This document shows positions 12,801-23,048 of a DNA stretch of 64,000 nt, in pieces. Under the pieces are notes generated by a model. It was not told the origin of the DNA and did no database searches. It was given only the letters and a program-made list of their open reading frames with translations. A program made the translations under genes and the position numbers. Position 1 is the stretch's first letter. Each line of letters starts with the position of its first letter. Source of the DNA: Cheilinus undulatus (taxonomy: Eukaryota > Chordata > Actinopteri > Labriformes > Labridae); assembly GCF_018320785.1 (NCBI RefSeq), contig NC_054868.1, positions 48,932,874 through 48,996,873 on the forward strand, read 5' to 3'.

Positions 12801-13129
12801 TAAGTTAAATACCCATGCTGGAGTAAGGTTTATGCTCCCCTAAGTAGTAGTGGAGGAGTAATCCTCTCAGATTTTCTATTTAGTTCACCAGAATGTAAGG
12901 ATTCAGATTGGTAAAGTGCCCTCCAGGCTGCGGCAACATACCAGAGAGCTGATTTAAAGGCCTGCAGCAGTGTCGATCTTCATCATCTTAGGTGCCCCAA
13001 TCTTTCTCATAACTCCCTCCCCATCTTTATCTTCCCCTCCCTCTTTTATCTTCACCTCATCTCTCCTCTGACAAGCAACTTGTGACACAGGCGCTCCTCA
13101 TGTCTCGCGCACACCCCCCCCCCTCCGCT

Positions 13130-13420
13130 CTCGGGGGAAATCTTTCCACCTGCTGGTCCACCCTCTACCTCTGCATAAGAAAGCAGGATAGAGACATAAA
13201 TAAAAGATGAAGCAGGCCGGACAGGAAGAGGGCTGGGCGGGGGGGGGCTTCGGGTTCTCGGTTTGTGTTTGTGCATGCGCTGAGATTGAGACACAGGGAG
13301 CGTATAAGCGCACACACAAACTGCTGCATCCCTGCCAGCCCCTCTGCGAGCACACTCAGTTACAAGGTTGTCTCCGTCTGTGTGAATTTATATCCTGGAC
13401 GTCCAGATTCAAGACTGCCT
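13130..13420 (+). promoter_or_regulatory. Possible internal promoter in nptxr intron 1
   Basis: An island of higher GC in the AT-rich intron: a C-run with GGCGC, GGGCGGGGGGGG at about 13238-13249, then GCGTATAAGCGC with TATAAG at 13302-13307, and a pyrimidine-rich, GC-rich stretch after it. This arrangement resembles a TATA promoter with upstream GC boxes. A 144-codon open frame (13207-13641) overlaps it but shows no domain. It could drive an alternative transcript or non-coding RNA, or be an enhancer; nothing in the sequence decides this. Confidence 0.2.
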
Positions 13421-14407
13421 CAGCAACTCTCTTGATATTATATATCGCCCTCGCAGCTTCGCATCCACAGCTACAGCAGCAATCTCTCTCTTTACTGCCG
13501 CTTCACCAACACCTTATCTTCAAAACTTCTGCTATGAATACTAATGCTGCTGCTGAGTTACTACCATCATCAATACAACACCTTCTACTGGGATGCGGTA
13601 TCATTTACTCATTTACAATTCACTTTAAAACATTACGATGACAAACATGATGAGTAAACTCTTCAATGTGAGGAACTCCGGCTTTACTCGAAGCCTCTGT
13701 ACTTTAAATTCATCTTTTGTGTGCAACCAACCTGCAGAAAATCTTCACAGTTATAATCTGATGCTAATGTAGCTCTCTTATTCTGCACAAGTCTGAGGAA
13801 GAGTGCAATGTCTTTGCTTATAACATGAATTCCACTCAAAAAGGGGTGCCAAAGTAAGCAGGAGTTGTCTAAAATGCCTTGTTAAGTTGTTTATTTTGCG
13901 CACAAATGCACAGTATTCAGTCCCCCTTGACTCTTTTTAATTCAGTCATGTTGCAGCCTGATGCTGCAGTTGGTAAAAAACATTTTATTCTCATTTTTTC
14001 AAATTGTAATGCACAAGCTCATGTCTCAGCATGGTGCTACAGAGTAAGCACACAGGCCAAAGAATTGGACAGTCAGTTGAACAGAGAAGTTTCTGTTCTT
14101 ATCTGTTTTTTTTTTTAAGTATAAAAAAAATTTTGTCTGGCTGACTGGTTAAAGAACATGACCAAAGGTGCTGCTACTCGTGTGCACCGAAGGGCTGGAG
14201 AGGAGAGCAGCACACTTGTCTGGCAGGACTGAGAGGAACTGTTTAAATAAGAAAGACTGCAACACCATGGACAAACAAAGTGGGAATGTGAGCGATGATA
14301 ATATAGATGTAACTGCAGTGTAATTTTCACTCTATTCTGAGTTAAATGACCTTACGTGTTGGGAGTAACTGGACAGATTTGACACATTCAGTGCAATTCT
14401 GTAGAGC

Positions 14408-14925
14408 AATGATACTCAATGCATGCCTCTTGAGCCACATGTGGCTCTTTTATGATGAATTGTGGCCTCTTTATGTCTTCATTTGAAATATTTTTTCCCC
14501 AGAAAACCTTTAAAGGTCAACTTTAACCTCAGAAATTATCCATTGCAAGTTATATTAATCAGTTTTTTCCCACTCTTGTACAGTTGGCTTTAATTGTCTT
14601 TTTTTATTTTTTTGTCTGTATATTTCGATTGCCCTTATTTGCATTTTTTTCCCTTTTTTCCTTTTTTTGCCACTTAATCCATTTGTGCTGCTTTTTAAGC
14701 CCAAGTTTGCCACTTCTTTTTTGCTCCTTTTCACCAGTTTTTGCTTCTTTTATGCTGCTTTTCACTATGTGCATTTTTTTCCCTTTTTGCCTTTTTTTGC
14801 CCCTTCTCGCACATTTAAGCTGCCTTTTTTCATTGGATGACACTTTATTCCCTATTTTTGCCACTTTTACCCATTTTAGTCTCTTTTCCCTCCCATCTGA
14901 ACAGTTTGGGCCTGGTTAGAAAGTG
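14408..14925 (+). mobile_element. Repeat with GTGGCTC end and T-rich minisatellite
   Basis: The left part (CTTGAGCCACATGTGGCTC at 14429-14447) is typical of a dispersed fish repeat, probably a hAT derivative. The right half (14630-14890) is a tandem array on the TTTTTGCCACTTTT theme also found at 7620-8250. Boundaries are approximate and no target duplication was identified. The two long open frames on opposite strands here are by-products of the low complexity. Confidence 0.45.
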
Positions 14926-15021
14926 ACAGGACCAATCAGTGACGAAGGGCAATAGTTTTGGGCGTGGCGTAAGCTTGACGTAAGCAAGCAGCAACAAGAG
15001 GCCGGTGAAATTTTGGCAGAA

Positions 15022-15145
15022 GACATTAGCGTGGATGCTGCTAAAGCGTAAATTTTATCAGAACTTGATGACATTTCTTCGTTAAAAGAAGAGCAAAGAA
15101 CAGCAGTGAGTTGTTTTCTTTCAAAAATGACAAAAGTTGCATACT
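15022..15145 (+). pseudogene. Short relic resembling a transposon-linked RecQ-like helicase start
   Basis: Frame 15022 reads DISVDAAKA, a stop at 15049-15051, then ILSELDDISSLKEEQRTAV before another stop. The L-K-E-E-Q-R-x-A-V pattern resembles the Q-motif region preceding the Walker A loop in RecQ-type helicases; helicase-like fragments of this kind occur in some fish repeats. No Walker A or DEAH motif follows, so at most a tiny fragment remains. A flanking element from about 14920 to 15390 (CCAATCAGTGACG to CTGGCACGTCAGG) may be the carrier. Low certainty. Confidence 0.25.
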
Positions 15146-15485
15146 GACATGTCTACAGTCACAATGGTTTGCATTATGCAGTTCTTTATAGAGTTTACTC
15201 CTCGGTTTGGGGCGATGACGTCAGGTGTCTTGTTGCTCGTAAAGATGTGACACACAGAACATTCATCCAATAACCCTCCAAGTTTTTCCTCAAAGGCTCT
15301 GCCCTTTCCCAAACGCTGTCTATGGGAGGTTTACCAGATGGATGTGTGAAACAAATCCGTCTGGCACGTCAGGTTAGTTTTGCACTGGGTAAATAACTGA
15401 AATTACAAACACCTCAAATTCATTTGTTTAGAATTCAGAGAAAGCATCAAATTTAACACTATGGGAGTTGAATTAGCACTGATTT

Positions 15486-15725
15486 TGCTATGGGGCTGCA
15501 AGGCGGCACAAGAGTTGCCTCATAGCAAGAAGGTTCCTGGTTCCTCCCACCACCATAGACATGCTCGTTAGGTTAATTGGTGACTCTAAATTGGCCGTAG
15601 GTGTGAATGTAAGCATGCCAAGTCTGCAACTGGTGACCAGCACAATGAGAACAGGGATCGGCTTTAGCCCCTGCGACCCTGAATGGTATAAGTGGTATGG
15701 AAGTTGGATGAATGTGTGTATATGT
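15486..15725 (+). mobile_element. Degenerate tRNA-derived SINE
   Basis: The stretch starting GGGGCTGCAAGGCGGCACAA, continuing with GAAGGTTCCTGGTTCCTCCC (a decayed B-box region), GGTTAATTGGTGACTCTAAA, and ending TGCGACCCTGAATGGTATAA, follows the layout of a very common fish SINE with a tRNA-like head and a shared 3' half. The middle is shortened. No clear poly-A tail or target duplication is visible. Confidence 0.6.
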
Positions 15726-17139
15726 ACAATGTTGGAATATCTCTGGTTCAGTATTGAAAAAATAATGTTAATAATAATTTAACACTGCTATTTCACAGCT
15801 GATTTTTCATCTTTAGTCACAAGTCTTCTGCTTAAGGGCCACTAAAAATGACCTGTGGGACACTGACACTGACCACCTTCTCATCAGAAGTCACGCCCCT
15901 TCTTAATTTTGATTGGCCATTGAGGGAGAAGTGACTTGACGAGTGCAGCACTGTAGCAACAGCTGACCTGTTTCTAACTGAGAGTCTGGAGATAAAAACA
16001 GCGGACAGTTGGGTTTTTTCATGCTGAGCATGGAGAACCTGGGCTGAATTGGCTTTGAATGGGAAATGAGAGCTGCCAGTGTTAATGCTTTCTTTAGAAA
16101 TCAAAATAGATCTCGAATGATTTAACTGACACTGCTAATGTACTCATGAGCATCTGTTACAAGTGTAAGGTTACCCCTGCCAAACAGTAACATGATAACA
16201 TAGATGTTTTCTCCAGAGCAGCACTCAAAGTGCCCTGTTTGTCAATTTTGTCCTGGTATGTTGCTATATTTGGATATTCTAGTTGATTTTTTGCTCTTGT
16301 CTTAAATGTCAAGAATCAGGAGCTAGATTTCCCATGTGTAGTAGCATAAAAAAGCAGGGTGCTCTTTAAATGTCATTACACACTCTGATATTCCCTTTTA
16401 TTACTCTGTTCTAATGAGGGTTTAAAGATCAAACACTTGGCTGTCTAACGCTGTACCTGGATCAGACTTGAGGATATCGGCCTTTTCCTTCTGCACATAA
16501 AAAGAAAACCATCCACTCCAACAAACACACATCTTTAGTGAGTGCTGACGGGTGTCCTCTATCAACGATATTGATCAGTTTAATGAGGTATAATTTGTTT
16601 GGAAGCCAGTAATTGTCCTTTTTGGCTATTGATGTGCAGAGCTTGAGTCAAAATTCAATATTATGACTGAAAGTGAGCGTTGGTTTGTGCAAATGAGATT
16701 TTTTCCTCACCATAAAGTGGATAGAAGATGAGGATGAAACTACCTTGTCATTTTTTTATAATGATAGCATTGTTGTTAAGAACTCTTATCCATGAGTATA
16801 AGGGTATTAGTATTGATAAAATGCAACAATCTACATCTCTCCTTGTAACTACTGCTGCTTTTCACTGCAGAATGGTAGCACCATGATGGGAGATCCTCTA
16901 TGCACCTGCAGCTGCTAGTTCTGCCGCTAACAAGCCTTAAAAAACATATTAAGACTTATTAAGACATTTGAGGTTTGGTTCTTAGCATCTCTAAAAGTCT
17001 GTAACACTACAGACCTTGGAAAGCTCTCCAACATAGGCAGAACCAGTTTTTTCCTGTTTTTTTAGATTTTGCCCCTCTTTAACACCATGTACAAGTTGTT
17101 GACTAAATGGATGTGAAATACACTTAATGGACTAAAATA

Positions 17140-17830
17140 TTTGACCACCTTAAAATCACACTAACAGAGACTGCACTCTTCTAAACTAAACTCTTCCACT
17201 TTCTATAATATCACTTACAGATGAATGTGGAATATCCAGCAGGGATGAAGTTGCATGAACTATCTTAGTGCAAAGGTGGCATTCATCACAGTGCTATAGT
17301 TGAAGTAGGGCTGAACGATTTGCAAAAATGACCTAGCTGTGATTTTTTTCCCCCAATATTGCATTGAAAAAAATTGAATTATTTCAGAAGCAATTAATCC
17401 ATAGTAGCATGAATCTGAATATGGGGGTGCAACAAGCTATAAAGGAGGCAGCTGGGGTGGGGGAGGTGAAGCTTTACTACTAGCTGATTGCAGCTGGGGT
17501 ATGACTTTCGTGAAGTAACGCTACGCTTCATCAGTTTTATTTAGAATACGCTTACTATTTTTGCTCATATTGCAAATGTGATGGCTTTTGCTTTGCTTTA
17601 AGGACATTATAATTTTATGTCACTCATTTTTACAAAAAAAAAAAACCCATACATAAAACATGAAAAGGAGGATTTTTGTAAACCATTTAAAAAATGACAC
17701 CTGCATAAAATCTATGCTGCAGAAAATTGATTTATTAAACTGGTATTTGGACACATTTTAAGTTAAAGAAATGCAATTGCAAGGATCACAAATTTTGTGG
17801 CCAAATACTTTTGTCCATATAGTGTATAAC
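17140..17830 (+). mobile_element. Decayed Tc1-type MITE with a second repeat inside
   Basis: Left: TATTTGACCACCTTAAAATC (17138-17157). Right: ATACTTTTGTCCATATAGTG (17807-17826). These look like the two ends of a fish Tc1 family whose termini carry the same phrases in inverted order. From about 17307, GGGCTGAACGATTTGCAAAA marks a different dispersed repeat nested inside. No transposase remains. Ends are approximate. Confidence 0.35.
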
Positions 17831-18227
17831 CCATGCAGCTGTTGTGTGGAACAGTCTATCTGGCTGGCTGGGTAGTCAAAAATCATGTCCCATCCCTATC
17901 AGGCTTGTTAGACCTGATGGTAGAGCATTAGAAGAGGTCAGAAGGTTTGTTGCACTGTGGGAAATGAGCGTCTGTACAATATAGCCAGAAAATCGATTCA
18001 AGCACTGCTAAAAAATCTATTATCTGCCATTTCCACCACTTTAAAAACCTTCTACAAAAGCCAAGCCATATTTTCTGCCCTGGATGCTTTCATCATTAAA
18101 TCCCTGATAAACACATTAGCTGTTTACCGGCATCCCTTTGTATCTCTGACATTCTCTTCTTTGTGCATTTTCATCTTTAAAGTCTGAACTATATTCACAT
18201 CCTTTATCTTCTCTGCTTCTGTCACAG

Positions 18228-18627
18228 GCAGAAATCGGCCCCGCTGCATTGAATCTCACCGACACACCTGCAGGTACCGGCAGCAGCAGCAGCAGCAGCA
18301 GCGGCGGCGGCAGCAGCCCAGCAGGAAACGCCGGCAAGGCTCCCTCTCTGCCCTCCAGCGGTGCTTCCTCCCCACCTGTGGCAGCCCCTCCAGGAGGCCG
18401 CCGCCCCGCCTCCCCCGCTTCCCCGGCTCCGAAACCTCCCTCCAAGGCCTCCCCTGGGCGCGGGAAGGGCACCTGGAGGGTGGAGGACCTGGAGGGGGAG
18501 CTGGAGCGGAAGATAAAGATGCTGGAGAAGGAGCGTCAAGCCATGAGGAAGGAAACGCAGGGCCAACACGAGAAAATCAACCAGGGCATTGACACTGTCA
18601 GCCACCGCGTTACTGAGCTGGAACACA
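18228..18627 (+). CDS. nptxr: Neuronal pentraxin receptor, coding exon 2
   Basis: Encodes residues 248-380 plus the first base of codon 381 (phase 1 at the end). It opens with AEIGPAALNLTDT, which keeps the NLT sequon (N256) where human has NLS. A low-complexity insert at about residues 262-320 (Ser run coded mostly by AGC, then Gly, Ser/Pro and Pro/Ala/Lys-rich sequence) has no match in the shorter human exon. The last 55 or so residues form a coiled coil (WRVEDLEGELERKIKMLEKE onward) ending VTELEH, as human VAELEH. The donor is A|GTGAGT; reading on would give only a short intronic tail. The insert largely explains why the protein is about 100 residues longer than the human one. Confidence 0.95.
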
Positions 18628-19459
18628 GTGAGTCGGCGGGGGAGTAGAGTAGGAGGTGGAGGCAGAGAGACATGGTTGAATAAGTGAGAGGAGGGATGTA
18701 TGGATGAGCTGGTGCACACAGGGAGGTTAACAGCTGCATTATAAGCCCATGTACTCCATAGAAAAGAAAATGAAACTTTAATGAGTGCTATGGGTGAAAT
18801 GGGTCATGGCAGCAGTGGAGAATAAGCAGTAGATTAAAATAAGATGATTAATGAGAGCTGAAGGTTGTGAAATGTCAAACAGGCCTGTAGGCGGGGAATA
18901 AATTAAAAGAAGAAGAAATTCTCTAAAATCATTTGCTGCTTTTAACTGTAACCTTTAAATCTTTATAATCATAGGGGGATTTTATTAAGAATCTATATTT
19001 TACGGTTGACAGGTAAATCACGAGGGTTTTAAAAGATATATGGTGGTTAAATTTCATCTACCTTTAAATCAAGTCACCTGGAGGCTCGCTAGTGATTCAG
19101 GCGGTGAAAAGGGCTCGATAAAGGTGAGAGGAGTTTGATAAAAGCAGAAGTGGAAGTCTAGATGAGAGATTGGGAATTCATAAAGTGCCAAGAGGAGGTT
19201 AAAAGGGAGAAAGAAAGCACTTCTGTATTCTCTTTTGAGTCATATCTGTCTCCCAACTCTGTTTCTATACATCCACTTTGCCTAAAGAGCAGCGGCGCGG
19301 CCTCATGTTAGAAGCTCATCATTAGTGCTTGAGCTGTGTGCACAAACAGACAGGGACAAGAGAGAAGAGCAATACCAGTAGTTGTGTATTCATTTGCGTT
19401 CTCCATTTTCCCTCATCTCTCTCTTTGTGATATTCTTTTCTTCATCTGTGTCTCCGAAG
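18628..19459 (+). other. nptxr intron 2 (832 bp)
   Basis: GTGAGT at the start and CTTTTCTTCATCTGTGTCTC then CGAAG at the end. A second possible acceptor lies nine bases downstream (GACAG, before 19469) in the same phase. The upstream one gives an 11-residue linker between E-L-E-H and D-G-F equal in length to human, so I prefer it. Nothing else was recognised inside. Confidence 0.8.
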
Positions 19460-19701
19460 CGCTGACAGAGCCCTCGTTCCCGGATGGCTTCGTCCTCTCC
19501 TTCCCCATGAGGACCAACTACATGTACGGCCTGGTGAGGAAAGAGATTACAGAGATGTATGCCTTCACTGCCTGCGTGTGGTTGAAGGCCAAAGAGGGGG
19601 GCATTGGGACCCCCTTCTCGTACTCAGTGCCAGGGCAGCCTAATGAGCTGGTGCTGCTGCAGGGAGTCCACAACCCCGTGGAGCTGCTCATCAATGACAA
19701 G
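19460..19701 (+). CDS. nptxr: Neuronal pentraxin receptor, coding exon 3
   Basis: Completes codon 381 and encodes residues 382-461, the first part of the pentraxin domain. It has PSFPDGFVLSFPMRTNYMYG, then EMYAFTACVWLKAKEGGIGT with Cys419, the first cysteine of the invariant pentraxin disulfide, and SYSVPGQPNELVLLQG. It ends ELLINDK, whose Asn-Asp belongs to the calcium-binding strand of pentraxins. It closes in phase 0 at AAG|GTAGAG. Reading beyond the donor adds VEDMYYS, which is intronic. Confidence 0.97.
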
Positions 19702-22700
19702 GTAGAGGACATGTATTATTCATGATATCTTGGGATTTGACCACACCTTAAGGTGTTTAAAGACAAGTTTGGCTGAATAAAGTGCCAGCGATTCTTGACT
19801 GCTTGAATATTAATGACTTTACACAATTAAAGTTTAGTTCCTGGTAGGCAAATCGAACAAGGGAAACAGTTTTCAAAGAATACTCCTATTTGTTGTTGAA
19901 ATATGTCCAATTTATGATTAAATTGTTTTGATTAAAGCTTTTTTTTACCCAACTTATATGAATAGAAAGCAGATTTAATCTTTATTTGTATTGCACCAAT
20001 GCATAACAAATGTTAACAGGTTTAGTCTTTGCTGTATTATTTGCAAAGATCCCACATTAATCCACCAGCAGCACAGCACTCAGCAACATTTAGCAAAGTT
20101 ACAATGGGGACAAACTGCCTTTTAGTAGGCAGAATCTGAATCATGCTATAAAGCCATTTGTTGAAGGGGTTGGAAAGTGGGACAGAGGGAGATGCAACAA
20201 GAGAGCAATGGATAGAAACAGAAAAACAGAGAAGCAACAAAAAATAAGATAGATTTATGGCTACAATGGTAAAAGTGTATTTGGTATTAAGCCGGATTTA
20301 TGCTTCTGCATTAAAGCTGCACCATAGCCTATGGCTTAATTCAGTGTAGCCCTGAACCAGGGGTAGATTCAGGATGTTTAAGGGGCAGGGGCGTAAACAA
20401 TTAAAGGGCACCTGCTGTAAGTGTTGGGGCACCAGTGCACATTTGTGTTGAAATACTTAGACATCCTAGATTAAATGACTTTGATTATATGGTTATATCT
20501 ACCACACCTTTGTTCCAAAAAAGACAGTTTCTATGGTGGCCAGAAAGTCTCAATTCAAAATGCTTTGCAAAACAGGTGCAACACTAATGCGTATTTGAAA
20601 CACTTTCCATATATGCTATATAAATCCAATGAGAGTGTTTCAGAGGGAAGGTTGTTGTGGAAGGACTCCAAGACAGAGCTGAGAGAGGAAGTTAACCATC
20701 AGTTTGCTACAGGTATCATAAATATCATTCAGTGGCATCAGATTAATGTTCCCCTTGTGAAGTTCTTTGTGTTTCTGTTTATGCAAACGGTTTGAATATG
20801 CATTTGTGCAGTGCCTGCCTGTGTTTGTGTTGTAGCTATTTTCACATGTGGGTATCGCAACCTAAAATCAGACTGTTATGCAGTATTACAATAATATTCC
20901 CATTTTTACACATGGTCCCTTTAAACTGAAGTTTGAATTGAAATTTGGGTTGTGATTTTTCAGAAGGTGGTGGTGGGTCCTGAACAGCCGAGAACCACTG
21001 CCAATAGGAACTTTTCATATTGTGTCCACAACAAAGGAACCTTATAGGGCTCCATATTAAGTTTTCTCCACTGAAAGGGCATCAAAGAGGGTATTTTAGT
21101 ATGTTTTATATACAAAAGGGATATGAAAGAGGGCACTTTACCATGTTTTATGTACCTGAAGGATCTTAAAGAGGGCACGTTCCACATTTATGTTCCGTGG
21201 TGCATGAGAGAGGGCACTTTATGCTCCATAGAGAAAAGAAAAGGCACTTTACCATTTTTATGTACAAAAGGTGCATCAAAGACGGCACTTTATCCTGCTG
21301 TAAGGTACCTTAAGGACATTAAAGAAGATAAGATTAATGTTTCTGTTCCTTAGGGGCATGAGAGAGGGCACTTTATCATGTTTTTTGTATGATAGGGGCA
21401 ATTAAAGAGTGCATTTTTTCATGTTTATGTACCATAAGGATGGAAGAGGCCACTTTATCATACCTTAGGGGCATTGAAAAGGGACATTTATCATGCTTTA
21501 TGTGCCATAAGGGCATAGAAGAGGCCATTTTATCATTTTTGTGTACCGTAGAAGCGTTTAACATGGCACTTGGACTACATTTTTGGAAAATCATGGTAAC
21601 AGTTGTCAGGGAAAAGTCAACCCCACCATCTTGACGATCATCGCCTTCAATGCTATGCCAACATTTTAGCCAACATGTACCTTCTTTAAAAACTTTTTAC
21701 AGGTTAACACGATGCAGACTGGAAGCCCTGTGATTGGCCTGCTCAGTAGCACCATGGGAAGCTGTGGGTTACCGCCAGTTTCTGCCTACATGCATATTGT
21801 GTGCACTCTAGAGTGAGATAAATGACTGCAGATGGCAATAAAACAAGTTAAATCTGGCATCTGAAAATTTAGATGTGTATTTCTTCTTCCATATGTCTCT
21901 CTCAGTGGCCAGAACAAAGCAAGAATATCATTCACCCTCTGCCACGAGCTGATTCAGCGGCTGTTCTTTCTATCTCCACCAGTGTCTCCTGTCTTTTCTC
22001 CTCTGTAATAACTGCAGTATAACCAACTGATTATGCTGCTTTTAACATTAGCAGCTATAATCATAATGAATTGGAGAGGGCTGATTGGAACCACTGAACA
22101 GGAAGTACTATTCAGTTAATCCAACTTCTTTTTCATCCCATGTATGCGGATTAAAGTTGATAAAAGGTTTTTTCTTGGCGCACCATCGCCTGAACTCTTC
22201 ATGAGTATCGATCTCTTTCAAAGCCCAACCATGCAATTCACTCAACTCAACCAGGACTGAAATACCCTCCTTTCCTGTTTTTATCCTTGCTGCAGGAAAG
22301 GTAGAACTAAAGCAGAAGATGTCCTTGAACAGAGCATAAATTATTTAAAAATACAAGATGGAAACATAAAAATCTAAAGGTAATGATTCACTGCAACATA
22401 AACACTTCAGTGAAATGACAATATACCTTTTCATCTAAAAATAAACCCCCCAAATGTGCTGAGTATAAAAGAACCCTGTGTTATTGTTTTATCTTTCCCA
22501 TTTATACTATGTTTGGCCAAAGCAAATAAATGTAGCTGCAGAGAGACAGGAAGGAGGCAACCCTTCAGCGATGCTTTATGTACTGTATTACATTAACACT
22601 CACAGAGAGGATAGAGGGTTAGTTCTGGGGCAGGGGAAGGCTGGGGATGATCCACCAGGTGCTGTTATGCCAACATAACACACCAATTTGTCCACATCCT

Positions 22701-22834
22701 GCTATGATTACAGCCCACAGTGGTCCGATATCCCATCATAATGCAAGCTTGATGTGCCATATATCAGGGAACTTGAAATCACTTATCCCTCATTGTAAAC
22801 AAGAGGTATTGTCTCTTTGTTTTCTAACCCGTAG
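19702..22834 (+). other. nptxr intron 3 (3.1 kb)
   Basis: Bounded by GTAGAG and TTGTTTTCTAACCCGTAG. It contains the minisatellite at 21040-21570. A segment from about 20357 (CAGGGGTAGATTCAGGATG, then GGGGCAGGGGCG) to about 21000 may be the left part of a repeat that hosts that minisatellite. No further exon is required: exon 3 joins exon 4 in phase with no residue missing against human. Confidence 0.8.
21040..21570 (+). repeat. Minisatellite, GAGGGCACTTTATCATG type, ~45-50 bp unit
   Basis: About ten degenerate copies of a unit reading roughly GAGGGCACTTTATCATG then TTTTATGTACCATAAGGG and a GCATNAAAGA link. Unit lengths vary. A shorter array built on the same phrases (CTTTATCATGCTTTGTCCA, GGAAGGGCA) lies 25 kb away at 46925-47200. 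Both are probably internal parts of one dispersed repeat family. Confidence 0.8.
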
Positions 22835-23014
22835 GTGGCGCAGCTGCCTCTGTCCTTACCCCAGGATGAGTGGGCGCACATCTGTGTCAGCTGGACCCTG
22901 AGAGATGGGGTGTGGAAGGCCTACCAAGGGGGGAAGATGAAAGGGAGGGGAGAGGGACTGGCTGCGTGGCATCCAATCAAACCAGGAGGGGTCCTCATAC
23001 TGGGACAGGAACAG
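22835..23014 (+). CDS. nptxr: Neuronal pentraxin receptor, coding exon 4
   Basis: Exactly 60 codons, residues 462-521, phase 0 at both ends. It reads [20 protein letters not shown] and continues with the pentraxin signature region; Cys478 (H-I-C) pairs with Cys419 in the family fold. [16 protein letters not shown] ends the exon, so the Q-E-Q-D calcium-binding motif is split across the exon 4/5 junction as in other neuronal pentraxins. The donor CAG|GTGAGA is followed within about 35 bases by the GATG-type simple repeat. Confidence 0.97.
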
Positions 23015-23048
23015 GTGAGACATATGGACAGATATATTAACAAATGAA

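Larger units (their letters stand above)
9859..18227 (+). other. nptxr intron 1 (8.4 kb)
   Basis: Starts at GTAAGT (9859) and ends at a pyrimidine tract plus CACAG before 18228. It carries several repeat relics listed separately. At 11931-11990 there is a hAT-like end (CCAGTGGTTCTCAAATGG) like those at 38788 and 41627, without a partner. Around 13850-14000 a stretch resembles the 5' non-coding part of another Tc1 lineage, weakly. The open frame at 11601-11891 is discussed under rejected items. Confidence 0.85.

Noticed and set aside
13207..13641. 144-codon open frame in intron 1
   Set aside because: No domain, no family resemblance, biased composition. Kept only as part of a possible promoter region.
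14584..14919. 111-codon Phe/Leu-rich frame that looks like membrane segments
   Set aside because: Comes from the TTTTTGCC tandem repeat. Hydrophobicity follows from T-rich codons.
18230..18719. 165- and 118-codon minus-strand frames across exon 2
   Set aside because: Antisense shadows of the GC-rich, repetitive nptxr exon 2.
21690..21790. Possible extra nptxr exon after a TTTTTACAG acceptor-like site
   Set aside because: Exon 3 joins exon 4 in phase with every expected residue present, and this stretch has no pentraxin similarity and an early stop.
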